Assembly: GCF_965228705.1 (NCBI RefSeq) | Contig: NZ_OZ245832.1 | Coordinates: 992,001 to 1,056,000, forward strand | Length of the DNA stretch: 64,000 nt | Source: Croceimicrobium sp965228705 | GTDB lineage: Bacteria > Bacteroidota > Bacteroidia > Flavobacteriales > Schleiferiaceae | Direction: 5' to 3' | Part shown: in pieces, positions 25,423-32,953 of the stretch | How positions within the stretch are numbered: position 1 is the first letter of the stretch | How the letters are laid out: each line of letters begins with the position of its first letter | The notes under the pieces: generated by a model | Database searches by the model: none | Seen by the model: the letters and a program-made list of their open reading frames with translations, nothing else | Told to the model about the DNA's origin: nothing | Translations under genes and position numbers: made by a program

Positions 25423-26466
25423 ATGAAATCAAAACAATTTGGCGGGAAGCTAAGCTCGGAATGGAAAGAGCGCTATGCTCAGTCCCCACAATGGCAAAAT
25501 GGTAAATTCCAAAATAGTATTCCCACTCAAACCGGAGTCGACTGGCGAAAATTACCGGGCATGCTCTGCAAACAAATTAAAGGACATCCCCAAGCGATCC
25601 CTAAGGAAGCTCTTCCCTTATTTGACTTTGAGGCTTCGGAATTCCTCAAATCCAAAGAACATTTCGCCTATACCTGGTTTGGACATTCGGCATTAGCCTT
25701 GCGTATGGCCGGACTTAATATACTTATCGACCCCATGCTGGGGCAAGATGCCTCTCCCATTGGACCCGCTCGTACCAGGCGATTTTCTGAAAATAGTTTA
25801 GAACAAATAGCTCTGCTACCTGATCTTGATTTGGTATTAATCAGTCATGACCATTACGATCATTTGGATATGGAGAGTATCCAAAAGCTTGCGCCAAAGG
25901 TTAAGCATTTTGTGGTAGCCTTGGGCCTGAAGCGGCATTTAGTAGCCTGGGGCATTGATGAATCTCGAATTGATGAAATGGATTGGTGGAATCAAAAACA
26001 AATTGGACCTCTTGAACTACACTTTAGTCCCAGTCGACATTTCTCAGGAAGAGGATTAAGCTCTATGGCTCGTTGTCTTTGGGGCGGATGGGTATTAAAA
26101 AGTTCTGAACTTTCTATTTGGTTTAGTGGCGACGGCGGTTATGGTCCCCATTTCAAAGAGCTAGGACAAAGATTAGGACCCTTTGATTTGGCCTTTATGG
26201 AATGTGGACAGTACAGTGTAGACTGGCCTGATATTCATATGTTTCCAGAGGAAAGTGTACAAGCCGCGATTGATGCCGGAGTTAAAGAAGCAGTGCCGGT
26301 ACATTGGGCCGGGTTCAATTTATCCTACCAACATGCCTGGTTTGAACCCATGGAAGATTTTATTAAACACGCTGAAAATAAAAAGCTTAATTGGCGAAGT
26401 CCGGCTCTGGGCCAAATACACAGCATTGGAGCCCCCAGCACAGAATGGTGGCATAAACATAAATAG
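25423..26466 (+). CDS. MBL-fold metallo-hydrolase (NAPE-PLD / UlaG-like)
   Basis: A 347-residue soluble enzyme. The N-terminal WFGHSALALRMAGLNILIDPM and the zinc motif SHDHYDHLD (about 144-152) are followed by PSRHFSGRG, SGDGGYG and PVHWAGF, the order seen in N-acyl-phosphatidylethanolamine phospholipase D-like members of the superfamily. The substrate is unknown. It is transcribed away from the AraC gene, and the glycosyltransferase follows 116 bases later. Confidence 0.88.
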   Translation: MKSKQFGGKLSSEWKERYAQSPQWQNGKFQNSIPTQTGVDWRKLPGMLCKQIKGHPQAIPKEALPLFDFEASEFLKSKEHFAYTWFGHSALALRMAGLNILIDPMLGQDASPIGPARTRRFSENSLEQIALLPDLDLVLISHDHYDHLDMESIQKLAPKVKHFVVALGLKRHLVAWGIDESRIDEMDWWNQKQIGPLELHFSPSRHFSGRGLSSMARCLWGGWVLKSSELSIWFSGDGGYGPHFKELGQRLGPFDLAFMECGQYSVDWPDIHMFPEESVQAAIDAGVKEAVPVHWAGFNLSYQHAWFEPMEDFIKHAENKKLNWRSPALGQIHSIGAPSTEWWHKHK

Positions 26467-26548
26467 AGCTACACCTTCAAAGCCCTGACTCTTAGTAAAT
26501 CTGTTAATTTTCTTGGCGGATAGCCGAATAAATTTATCGGAGAAAACT

Positions 26549-26556
26549 TAGGTTTG
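26549..26556 (+). promoter_or_regulatory. TAnnTTTG -7 element of the glycosyltransferase gene
   Basis: TAGGTTTG matches the -7 consensus and ends 26 bases before the ATG at 26583. No -33 TTG at good spacing was seen. Confidence 0.4.
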
Positions 26557-26582
26557 TTAACACCCTCACAGCAATCTACCCC

Positions 26583-27773
26583 ATGCAAGTAATTTGGTCG
26601 TATTTGGAACTTGTACTCCTCATTCTCATTGGGATTCAGGTTTTTTATAGTTTGATTTTTGCCTTAGTGGCACATTTGCCACGCAAGATTAAAAGACAGG
26701 ATCAAAAGCAGTATAAAATCACCCTACTGATCCCCTCTTATAAAGAAGATGTAATTATCCTTCAAACCGCAAAACAGGCTTTGGAACTGGACTATCCCGC
26801 GGAATTAAAGCACGTGGTAGTGGGTTCGGATCAGATGCAACCCGAAACTGTTGAAAAACTCCGTGCCCTGGGTGCCGAAGTGGTAGTGATGAATTTTGAG
26901 CATTCCACAAAATCCAAAAACCTTTTGACGCAAATGCAGGCTCAAGAGGGAGATAAATGGCCCGATTACTTTTTAATTCTGGATGCAGATAATCGCATGG
27001 ACAAAAATGGTTTACTGGAAACCAATGCCATAATCCGGGAAGATATTCCAGTGTATCAATTACATCGCACTGCTAAGAATGACAATACCAAACTGGCGGT
27101 TTTAGATGGAATTACAGAAGGTATTTCCAATACTATTTTTAGGGAAGGCCATCGCAAATTAGGCTTAAGCTCGGCCTTAATTGGCAGTGGAATGCTATTC
27201 GAGGCTGCTACTTTAAAGGAAACCCTGGAGAATATCAATAAGGATTCTGCTGTTGAGGATAAACTCTTTGAGTTCTATTTAAATGAACATCGCAAGACCA
27301 TCGACTTCATACCTCATATCCCGGTTTATGATGAGAAGGTTTCACAGGGCAAGAATTTCAGCAATCAGCGTAAACGATGGATTGCCGGCCAGTTCCACGC
27401 TTTAAGAGTATTCTTCTTCCCAGGATTAATTGCCCTGTTCAAAGGGAATATTGGCTTTTTTGACAAGATGTTGCAAATGGCTCTGATTCCTAAATTACTC
27501 TTTGCCTTGCTCCTGTTTATTGCAGCAGCCTTGTCCTTTGTCTTCTCAAGCCCCCATCCCTATTGGTATATCTACTTAGGACTGTATGCCTTTACCTTGT
27601 TTATATGCATTCCTCGTTCCTATTTCAAATGGAAGAATCTGGGCATTTTTATAGAAATACCAAAAGCAGCCTTTTATATGCTATTGGCCATTACCCGAAT
27701 TCGTAAGAATCAGAGTGTGAAGCAATTTGAGCACACCCAAAAGGAATTCATTGCTGAGGATCAGGAAAAGTAG
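26583..27773 (+). CDS. Membrane glycosyltransferase, family 2
   Basis: A 396-residue processive-type glycosyltransferase. One N-terminal membrane helix (about 8-30) is followed by a GT-A domain with ITLLIPSYKED, LILDADNRMD (DxD-like), VEDKLFEF (third Asp) and QRKRW (the Q-x-x-R-W motif of polymerising GT2 enzymes). Two or more membrane helices follow in the last 110 residues. It probably builds a cell-surface polysaccharide or glycolipid; the sugar and acceptor are unknown. It ends convergently with the RRM gene, with a hairpin between. Confidence 0.87.
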   Translation: MQVIWSYLELVLLILIGIQVFYSLIFALVAHLPRKIKRQDQKQYKITLLIPSYKEDVIILQTAKQALELDYPAELKHVVVGSDQMQPETVEKLRALGAEVVVMNFEHSTKSKNLLTQMQAQEGDKWPDYFLILDADNRMDKNGLLETNAIIREDIPVYQLHRTAKNDNTKLAVLDGITEGISNTIFREGHRKLGLSSALIGSGMLFEAATLKETLENINKDSAVEDKLFEFYLNEHRKTIDFIPHIPVYDEKVSQGKNFSNQRKRWIAGQFHALRVFFFPGLIALFKGNIGFFDKMLQMALIPKLLFALLLFIAAALSFVFSSPHPYWYIYLGLYAFTLFICIPRSYFKWKNLGIFIEIPKAAFYMLLAITRIRKNQSVKQFEHTQKEFIAEDQEK

Positions 27774-27777
27774 GGCA

Positions 27778-27807
27778 TAAAAAAATCCCGAAGTAAAACT
27801 TCGGGAT
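27778..27807 (-). terminator. Terminator of the RRM gene
   Basis: The arms ATCCCGAAGT (27785-27794) and ACTTCGGGAT (27798-27807) pair perfectly over 10 bases with a three-base loop. On the minus strand a T run follows the stem, so it terminates the RNA-binding protein gene; on the plus strand there is no T run. Confidence 0.85.
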
Positions 27808-27832
27808 CTAGACTGTCAATAAGATTCAAATC

Positions 27833-28168
27833 CTAGTAACGGTCGTTACGATCGTAGTTACGATCACGGTAACCACCGCCGCCGCCACGACCACCGCGGA
27901 AATTACCTCCACCTCTTGGACGCTCTTCCTGTGGGCGTGCTTCTTTAACCGCGATATCGCGGCCACGCAAGTTAGAACCGTTCAATGATTCGATGGCTTG
28001 ACTACCTTCATCATCCGAAGGCATTTCAACAAATCCAAAACCTTTGGAACGACCGGTTTCGCGGTCAGTGATGATTTTAACTGATGATACTTCACCAAAA
28101 GCTTCGAAAGCGCTGCGGAGCTCATCTTCCTGAACGTTAAAGTCCAGACTTGCAACAAAAATGTTCAT
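27833..28168 (-). CDS. RRM-domain glycine-rich RNA-binding protein
   Basis: A 111-residue protein. Residues 1-77 form one RNA recognition motif with RNP2 (NIFVASL) and RNP1 (RSKGFGFVEM). The C-terminal tail (about 83-111) is a Gly/Arg/Tyr-rich RGG-like segment. Such proteins in Bacteroidota and cyanobacteria bind RNA and act in cold response or post-transcriptional control. It is monocistronic with its own terminator and a 360-base upstream gap. The leader carries an inverted repeat CAAATCC-ACTC-GGATTTG (28194-28211), 26 bases before the start. Confidence 0.9.
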   Translation of the reverse strand: MNIFVASLDFNVQEDELRSAFEAFGEVSSVKIITDRETGRSKGFGFVEMPSDDEGSQAIESLNGSNLRGRDIAVKEARPQEERPRGGGNFRGGRGGGGGYRDRNYDRNDRY

Positions 28169-28530
28169 AAGAATAAAAAAATAAAAAATGACACAAATCC
28201 ACTCGGATTTGCTGTCGCAAGATAGCTTAAGTTCAGTCAGCTTTTACGTTTTCTCCAAAACTTAACGTTTAGATAGTCTTATGAGTGAAAGCCGCTACTG
28301 CAAGCCTATTCCGGCTCCCAGGTCAATTTAGCCCCGAAATTGAAGGCCCAAAAAACTTTGCTATTCGACGAAAAAAAAGATTGGAAAGATAAATTTATCG
28401 GCCAATTAGAAAGAAAGTCTAAGGCCTTTTAGCATCAATACTAAGATTTATTAGTCCAATATTATAGTTTGAAATTAACTCACAAAAACAAAGCTAATTA
28501 GGGCCAAAGCAATAGGAAAGATTGTAGCTA
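28169..28530. other. 362-base intergenic region upstream of the RRM gene
   Basis: It contains the short inverted repeat at 28194-28211 and is otherwise AT-rich. It lies between the start of the RRM gene and the 3' end of the secreted hypothetical gene, both on the minus strand, so it probably carries the RRM promoter and leader. No coding frame or RNA gene recognised. Confidence 0.5.
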
Positions 28531-29454
28531 TTAACGTCTTTCGATACGAAGACTAAGGTTTTTCCAAGAAGCAGATTCAGGATTACTGTCGGGGTAGCTA
28601 TACAAGTGGATGCTTTGCCGGCTTCCTTCCTGAGAATAATAGATTCTCTTGTTTTCCAGGATATTACCCTCAGCATTAAAGCTAAGCACTTGGCGCTCTA
28701 CCACCTGATTATTATCCATATTTACCCATTGTACTTCTTTAGAATACAGGCCATCATCCTGGTATTGAAAGAAATGCTTCTCTTGCAGATTATTTCGAGT
28801 TTGCATTAAATCTGTAAGGATGAAAGCATAGACTTGTTGATCTTCATATTGATAAGTCACCAATCTACTTAAACTGCCTTGACTCCATTGCTCCTCTTTA
28901 ATCAATTGGCCTTCCATTGAATAGCCGAAACGATATTCTCCAATTTCCTGACCATTTTCGAAATGCTTTACTTTAAGGAGGCGACTAAAATCAGGAGTAT
29001 AGATAAACACCCATTCCAGGACCTTATCTCCCTGATTTTCATTAACTCGCAACAATAGTGAGTCATGCCATTCGTAATTCCGATATAGGCTCTCCCCTTC
29101 GCTTGAAACCCGATTCAGATTAAGCAATTGGTCTTGATCATTATAGAGCGCCAGTACTTCGGAGTTATTGTAATTATAACGCCGAATGGCCGCTGCTCCT
29201 TCCAATACAATACGATCTACGCCAATCCAGTTTCCCGAACTATCATAATGATCTTCTTGCAAAAGTCCTGATTCAATACTTCTACCACTGCAGCTGATGA
29301 TTGTATCTTTGGCTGCATTAACCTGCAGTTGTAAATGCTGATCCCATTGCGGAGCCTGATACTCCAAATGACGCAGTAAATAAGGTAAGTTTTGAGCCCA
29401 AAGCAGAGGAGAACTCAAAAGCAAAATCAAGAATAAGGCTGTATTTTTCTTCAT
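28531..29454 (-). CDS. Secreted hypothetical protein
   Basis: A 307-residue protein with signal peptide MKKNTALFLILLLSSPLLWAQ. The body has recurring Tyr-rich strand units (e.g. HYDSSGNWIGVDRI, YRFGYSMEGQL, YQYEDQQVY) that recall YD or RHS-type repeats, but without the strict consensus. No catalytic motif is visible. The C-terminus (SLRIERR) lacks a convincing sorting domain. A TATTTTTG element (29462-29469, minus strand) sits just before the start. Function unknown. Confidence 0.7.
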   Translation of the reverse strand: MKKNTALFLILLLSSPLLWAQNLPYLLRHLEYQAPQWDQHLQLQVNAAKDTIISCSGRSIESGLLQEDHYDSSGNWIGVDRIVLEGAAAIRRYNYNNSEVLALYNDQDQLLNLNRVSSEGESLYRNYEWHDSLLLRVNENQGDKVLEWVFIYTPDFSRLLKVKHFENGQEIGEYRFGYSMEGQLIKEEQWSQGSLSRLVTYQYEDQQVYAFILTDLMQTRNNLQEKHFFQYQDDGLYSKEVQWVNMDNNQVVERQVLSFNAEGNILENKRIYYSQEGSRQSIHLYSYPDSNPESASWKNLSLRIERR

Positions 29455-29532
29455 AGCGTTTCAAAAATAGCTAGAGTATAAGCCCTTATAAATCAAGCTT
29501 TATAATTCTATTAACAAAGAATTTTTAATAAC

Positions 29533-29582
29533 TGTAAATAACCGTTTTCATTAATAAATGATTTGATATTCAGTTATTTACA
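29533..29582. promoter_or_regulatory. Inverted repeat in the divergent promoter region
   Basis: TGTAAATAAC (29533-29542) and GTTATTTACA (29573-29582) are perfect 10-base inverted arms separated by 30 bases. AATAACTG (29527-29534) can also pair with CAGTTATT (29571-29578), giving a second register. The arms lie between two divergently transcribed genes and could be a repressor site or a cruciform. Confidence 0.3.
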
Positions 29583-29640
29583 TTAGCATTTTCTGAAATT
29601 AGCTATCAAAAATTGTAAGAAAATTTAGCATGCCCATTAT

Positions 29641-29671
29641 TTGTGCCCTGTAGAAATCGCCTCTATTTTTG
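29641..29671 (+). promoter_or_regulatory. Bacteroidota promoter (-33 TTG, -7 TAnnTTTG)
   Basis: TTG at 29641-29643 (within TTTG) and TATTTTTG at 29664-29671 are spaced by 20 bases, matching the known TTTG-N19-TAnnTTTG arrangement. The predicted start of transcription near 29677 lies downstream of the ATG at 29669, which supports the ATG at 29687 as the real translation start. Confidence 0.6.
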
Positions 29672-29686
29672 AATAAAAGAACAAAC

Positions 29687-30172
29687 ATGAAGAAGATTTC
29701 AATGATGCTAGGAGTAGCATTAATTGCTGGAGCTTGTCAAAATCAAGCCAGCCAAGAAGAAAGCAGTTCACAGGAAAGCAATAGCAACACAAGCGAAGAA
29801 AGCAGCGAAAGTCCGTCTGGTCAACCAAAGGCTCCTGCCGATGCTAAAGTGTTTTTTGCCAATCTGGCTGATGGAGACACCCTGGAGAGTCCTTTCTTAG
29901 TTGAGTTTGGTGTTGAAGGTATGGAAGTAGAGCCCGCTGGTGAAGTACACGAAGGCAAAGGGCACCACCACATCATCATCAACAACCATTACATTGAATT
30001 TGGTGGCACCGTACCTAGTGATAGTGTGAACATCCATTATGGCGGTGGCCAAACCAGTGACAGCCTTGATTTAAACCCTGGTAAATACACTTTAACCATG
30101 CAGTTTGCGGATGGCTGGCACCGTTCCTACGGAAAGCAGCTTTCTAAAACAATTAAGGTAATGGTGAAGTAA
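29687..30172 (+). CDS. DUF4399 lipoprotein
   Basis: About 161 residues from the ATG at 29687 (MKKISMMLG); the promoter position excludes the in-frame ATG at 29669. The lipobox LIAGAC gives a lipid-anchored Cys, followed by a Ser/Glu-rich linker. The domain then reads VFFANLADGDTLESPF, VEFGVEGMEVEPAG, EGKGHHHIIINNHYIEFG and ends LTMQFADGWHRSYG, the DUF4399 pattern. The conserved HHH cluster suggests metal binding (inference). It is monocistronic with a strong terminator. Confidence 0.85.
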   Translation: MKKISMMLGVALIAGACQNQASQEESSSQESNSNTSEESSESPSGQPKAPADAKVFFANLADGDTLESPFLVEFGVEGMEVEPAGEVHEGKGHHHIIINNHYIEFGGTVPSDSVNIHYGGGQTSDSLDLNPGKYTLTMQFADGWHRSYGKQLSKTIKVMVK

Positions 30173-30186
30173 TTGCCAAGAACCCA

Positions 30187-30221
30187 CAAAAAAAAGCAGC
30201 CCTTTCGAGGCTGCTTTTTTT
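30187..30221. terminator. Bidirectional terminator
   Basis: AAAAAGCAGCC (30191-30201) pairs with GGCTGCTTTTT (30209-30219) around a seven-base loop, with a T run on either strand. It separates the convergent DUF4399 and T9SS-cargo genes. Confidence 0.9.
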
Positions 30222-30242
30222 ATGCTTCTTAGAGAATAGTCC

Positions 30243-31001
30243 TTATTCTACTACAATTTTCTTAGCATTGATTTGCTTTCCGTCTACTTCCAAAACCGCT
30301 AACAAAATACCTTCTGGCATATCGTTTAAGCTGATCTCAGCACGCACTTCTTTTCCTTGAGTTTGGAAAGACTGGCTGTAAACTACACGACCAGTAAGAT
30401 CGATAAAGCTCACTTTAGCCGAAGGGCTGCTCATATTGTAAACGTTTACATAGAAAGTAGATCCATCAGAGTAAGATCCATCTAATACTGCTAAAGAACC
30501 TTCGCTGAAGATTACGTTTTCAGCTAAACCTACTGTACCTCCGTTTGGATCGTACATGATAGATTGACAAGAAGTGTTATTAGTAGTATCACTCTCGTTT
30601 ACATTGTTCCAGTTTGGACCAAAAGCAATTACACCACCGCAGAAATCTACGTTAGTGGCTGTACCATTATTAATACTCAAACCACCGAAGCTGATAGAAC
30701 GACTTTCAGTATCATTGGTGTTCATGGTAGTTCCAGTAATCGAAAATGCGATAGGTACTTGCTGACCACCTTGTGAAGTATACAATAATGAACCATTTAA
30801 TAATGGAAAGTATACTACAGTATCATTGGTAGTAACAGCCTGAGTTCCCACATTAGTAATGGTAACGTCAAAATCAAAAGCTACACCTGGACCTACAGTG
30901 CTACCAGCAGCAGGAGAAGTCATATTGATTCCCAAATCATTTTGAGCGGAAGCTGCTCCTAAAGTTAAGGCCAAAGCAAGAGTAAGTACTGTTTTTTTCA
31001 T
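30243..31001 (-). CDS. Secreted protein with T9SS type A sorting domain
   Basis: A 252-residue protein with signal peptide MKKTVLTLALALTLGAASAQ. Residues about 22-150 form an Ig-like or CARDB-like beta domain (AFDFDVTITNVGTQAVTTND). The last 70 residues (FYVNVYNMSSPSAKVSFIDL, GRVVYSQSF, then KKIVVE) are a type A sorting tail recognised by the type IX secretion system, so the protein is exported to the surface or medium. Function unknown. Confidence 0.85.
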   Translation of the reverse strand: MKKTVLTLALALTLGAASAQNDLGINMTSPAAGSTVGPGVAFDFDVTITNVGTQAVTTNDTVVYFPLLNGSLLYTSQGGQQVPIAFSITGTTMNTNDTESRSISFGGLSINNGTATNVDFCGGVIAFGPNWNNVNESDTTNNTSCQSIMYDPNGGTVGLAENVIFSEGSLAVLDGSYSDGSTFYVNVYNMSSPSAKVSFIDLTGRVVYSQSFQTQGKEVRAEISLNDMPEGILLAVLEVDGKQINAKKIVVE

Positions 31002-31032
31002 AGGAGAAATATTAAAATAGGGTTTAAGCCTA

Positions 31033-31040
31033 CAAATCTA
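31033..31040 (-). promoter_or_regulatory. TAnnTTTG -7 element of the T9SS-cargo gene
   Basis: The minus strand reads TAGATTTG, ending 31 bases before the ATG at 31001. A perfect 10-base palindrome CTCAATTGAG lies further upstream (31074-31083), next to the end of terC. Confidence 0.45.
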
Positions 31041-31097
31041 CATTAATTCCTATTTATTATTTAGAGATCGTTGCTCAATTGAGATTTTAGCTCTTTT

Positions 31098-31835
31098 TTA
31101 ACGGCTTTTTGTTGATCTCTTCCGCACTCGCATATTGATAATCTCCACTATTAAGGAGAATGCCACTGCGAAATAGATATAGCCTTTACTAATATGTTGA
31201 TGGAACCCTTCGGCAATGAGCATTACCCCGATTAAAATCAAAAAGCTTAAAGCCAATATCTGTAAGGTAGGATGCTGGGCAATGAAGGCGGCAATCTTTC
31301 CCGCGAAAATCAACATGACTATCAAAGACACAATAACCGCTAAAATCATGATTCCCAGTTCCTGGGTCATCCCGATAGCAGTTAATATGGAATCAAAAGA
31401 AAAAACGATATCCAGCAGTGCTATCTGAATAATAATTCCAGCCAGGCCTTTGCGCACCTTAGATTTACCTTCTTCTTCATGATGCTCCTCTCCTTCCATC
31501 TTATGATGTATCTCGGAGGTTGATTTAGCCAGAAGAAACAATCCACCTGCCAAGAGCACCAGATCGCGACCCGTAAACTCCAGGTCCATTACCGTGAACA
31601 AGGGCTCGGTTAACTGTATGATCCAGGTGATACCGAAAAGCATAGCCACCCGGAATACCAGAGCAAGAGAAATTCCTGATATACGAGCACTGGTTTGATT
31701 TTCTTTAGGTAGTTTATTGGTCAGGATGGAGATGAAAATGATATTATCAATACCCAAAACAATCTCCAATAAACTCAGGGTTAAAAAAGCTATTAAACCC
31801 TCGGTGCTAAGAATAGCGCTAAAATCCATACTCAT
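31098..31835 (-). CDS. TerC-family integral membrane protein
   Basis: A 245-residue protein with about seven membrane segments. The signature LSLLEIVLGIDNIIFISILTNKLP (residues about 18-41) and the second acidic helix IALLDIVFSFDSILTAIGM carry the conserved Glu/Asp residues of the TerC family, which has been linked to metal (manganese) export and metalation of secreted proteins. A His/Glu-rich cytoplasmic loop (EIHHKMEGEEHHEEEG) lies between them. The ATG overlaps the stop of the upstream DUF6340 gene (ATGA). Confidence 0.88.
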   Translation of the reverse strand: MSMDFSAILSTEGLIAFLTLSLLEIVLGIDNIIFISILTNKLPKENQTSARISGISLALVFRVAMLFGITWIIQLTEPLFTVMDLEFTGRDLVLLAGGLFLLAKSTSEIHHKMEGEEHHEEEGKSKVRKGLAGIIIQIALLDIVFSFDSILTAIGMTQELGIMILAVIVSLIVMLIFAGKIAAFIAQHPTLQILALSFLILIGVMLIAEGFHQHISKGYIYFAVAFSLIVEIINMRVRKRSTKSR

Positions 31836-32890
31836 TCTTGCAACTGATTTTGAACCGCTCTTTCGTCGTGCATGCGTCGCTGTAATTGACTGGCATAAGT
31901 ACGAGCCGTTTTATTTCCATAGCGCGAATAGGCATCTTGAGCCCAGCGCTTAGCTTCTTCCAAATCGCCTAATACCTCGTAGGCCACGGCGATATTATAA
32001 GCCATTCTTCCGGCATCTTTTTGTTCAACAGCATTAGGGATGCCCTTCTTCCAAATATCAATCGCTTCTTCCCATTGACCTACTTCGGCCATGCGACCAC
32101 CTTCTTCCAATTCGGGAGATTCTTTAGACTTGGTATAGAAAATGCGCTTTAAGGTTATGGGCATTGGAGCAATTTTATAGGCATAATCATGTCCGATTTG
32201 GCCACATAAATGTCGTACCGCATCGGCGCGACTGATCAATGCCGCTAAAGCCCCAGCCTTACTATCGGCCGCTCCCTCCCAGGTATTGGTTTGCGAGATC
32301 ATTTGCTGATCAATCAATTCCTTATTGCGAGGATTATACAAGCGTAAGCCTACACGGATATTAGCTACCCCTTCAGCATACCATTCATCTACTTCAATTT
32401 CGCGACGATTTTTCCCCTCGACTACTTTACGCTTCACCTTACGAGTACCTTGGGTGATGATAAAATCACTGTCCATTACTTCCAATACCAGGATCGCATC
32501 TGCACGATAGCGATTCATGATATTAAATTGTAAATGTTCTGGTAGTGGATCTGGAAAGGCTGCGGTTAAACTGTTTCCTTCCAAACGCTCCGAAGCAATG
32601 AGCACTTCATAGCGGGGCGAAGATTGCAAAGCATTCTTAAGACTGTTTAAGAGCTCCTGGGCTGCTGCTTTATCCTGATGTGGCATTTCTCCGGTAAGAA
32701 TGCCTTCACCAATATTCACCCAATTGCCCTTTTTACTGGGCTTGGTGCGATCCACCAATAATAAGGTTTGAATACCGGGATCAATGGTAAGAGCTGCGGG
32801 ACGCATGGTATTGATCATAACCGGCTTTTGGCCCCCACAAGAACTGAGTAATGCAGCAATTACTAAAATGGCTGGTATAATTCTCTTCAT
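31832..32890 (-). CDS. DUF6340-type lipoprotein with TPR-like C-terminus
   Basis: A 352-residue lipoprotein (lipobox ALLSSC after MKRIIPAILVIAA). The central region matches DUF6340 (IQTLLLVDRTKPSKKGN, YRADAILVLEVMDSD, YNPRNKELIDQQMI). The last 90 residues contain two TPR-like helical hairpins (MAYNIAVAYEVLGDLEEAKR, WAQDAYSRYGNKTARTYA). Function unknown; probably outer-membrane associated. It overlaps terC by four bases. Confidence 0.75.
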   Translation of the reverse strand: MKRIIPAILVIAALLSSCGGQKPVMINTMRPAALTIDPGIQTLLLVDRTKPSKKGNWVNIGEGILTGEMPHQDKAAAQELLNSLKNALQSSPRYEVLIASERLEGNSLTAAFPDPLPEHLQFNIMNRYRADAILVLEVMDSDFIITQGTRKVKRKVVEGKNRREIEVDEWYAEGVANIRVGLRLYNPRNKELIDQQMISQTNTWEGAADSKAGALAALISRADAVRHLCGQIGHDYAYKIAPMPITLKRIFYTKSKESPELEEGGRMAEVGQWEEAIDIWKKGIPNAVEQKDAGRMAYNIAVAYEVLGDLEEAKRWAQDAYSRYGNKTARTYASQLQRRMHDERAVQNQLQE

Positions 32891-32920
32891 AAAGCTTGGA
32901 TGTTTAGCGGCTGAAAAGCA

Positions 32921-32948
32921 AAAGGCCTGCCATTATTGACAGGCCTTT
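32921..32948 (-). terminator. Hairpin after the M49 peptidase gene
   Basis: AAAGGCCTG (32921-32929) pairs perfectly with CAGGCCTTT (32940-32948). On the minus strand the stem is followed by the T-rich TTTTGCTTTT, fitting a terminator 5 bases after the peptidase stop. Confidence 0.75.
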
Positions 32949-32953
32949 CAATT

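Noticed and set aside
28194..28211. Inverted repeat before the RRM gene as a cold-shock thermosensor
   Set aside because: Seven-base arms only; no wider structure could be seen that would support the idea.
28280..28330. 16-codon frame in the RRM upstream gap
   Set aside because: Too short, no membrane or signal pattern, on the opposite strand to its neighbours, and no supporting promoter.
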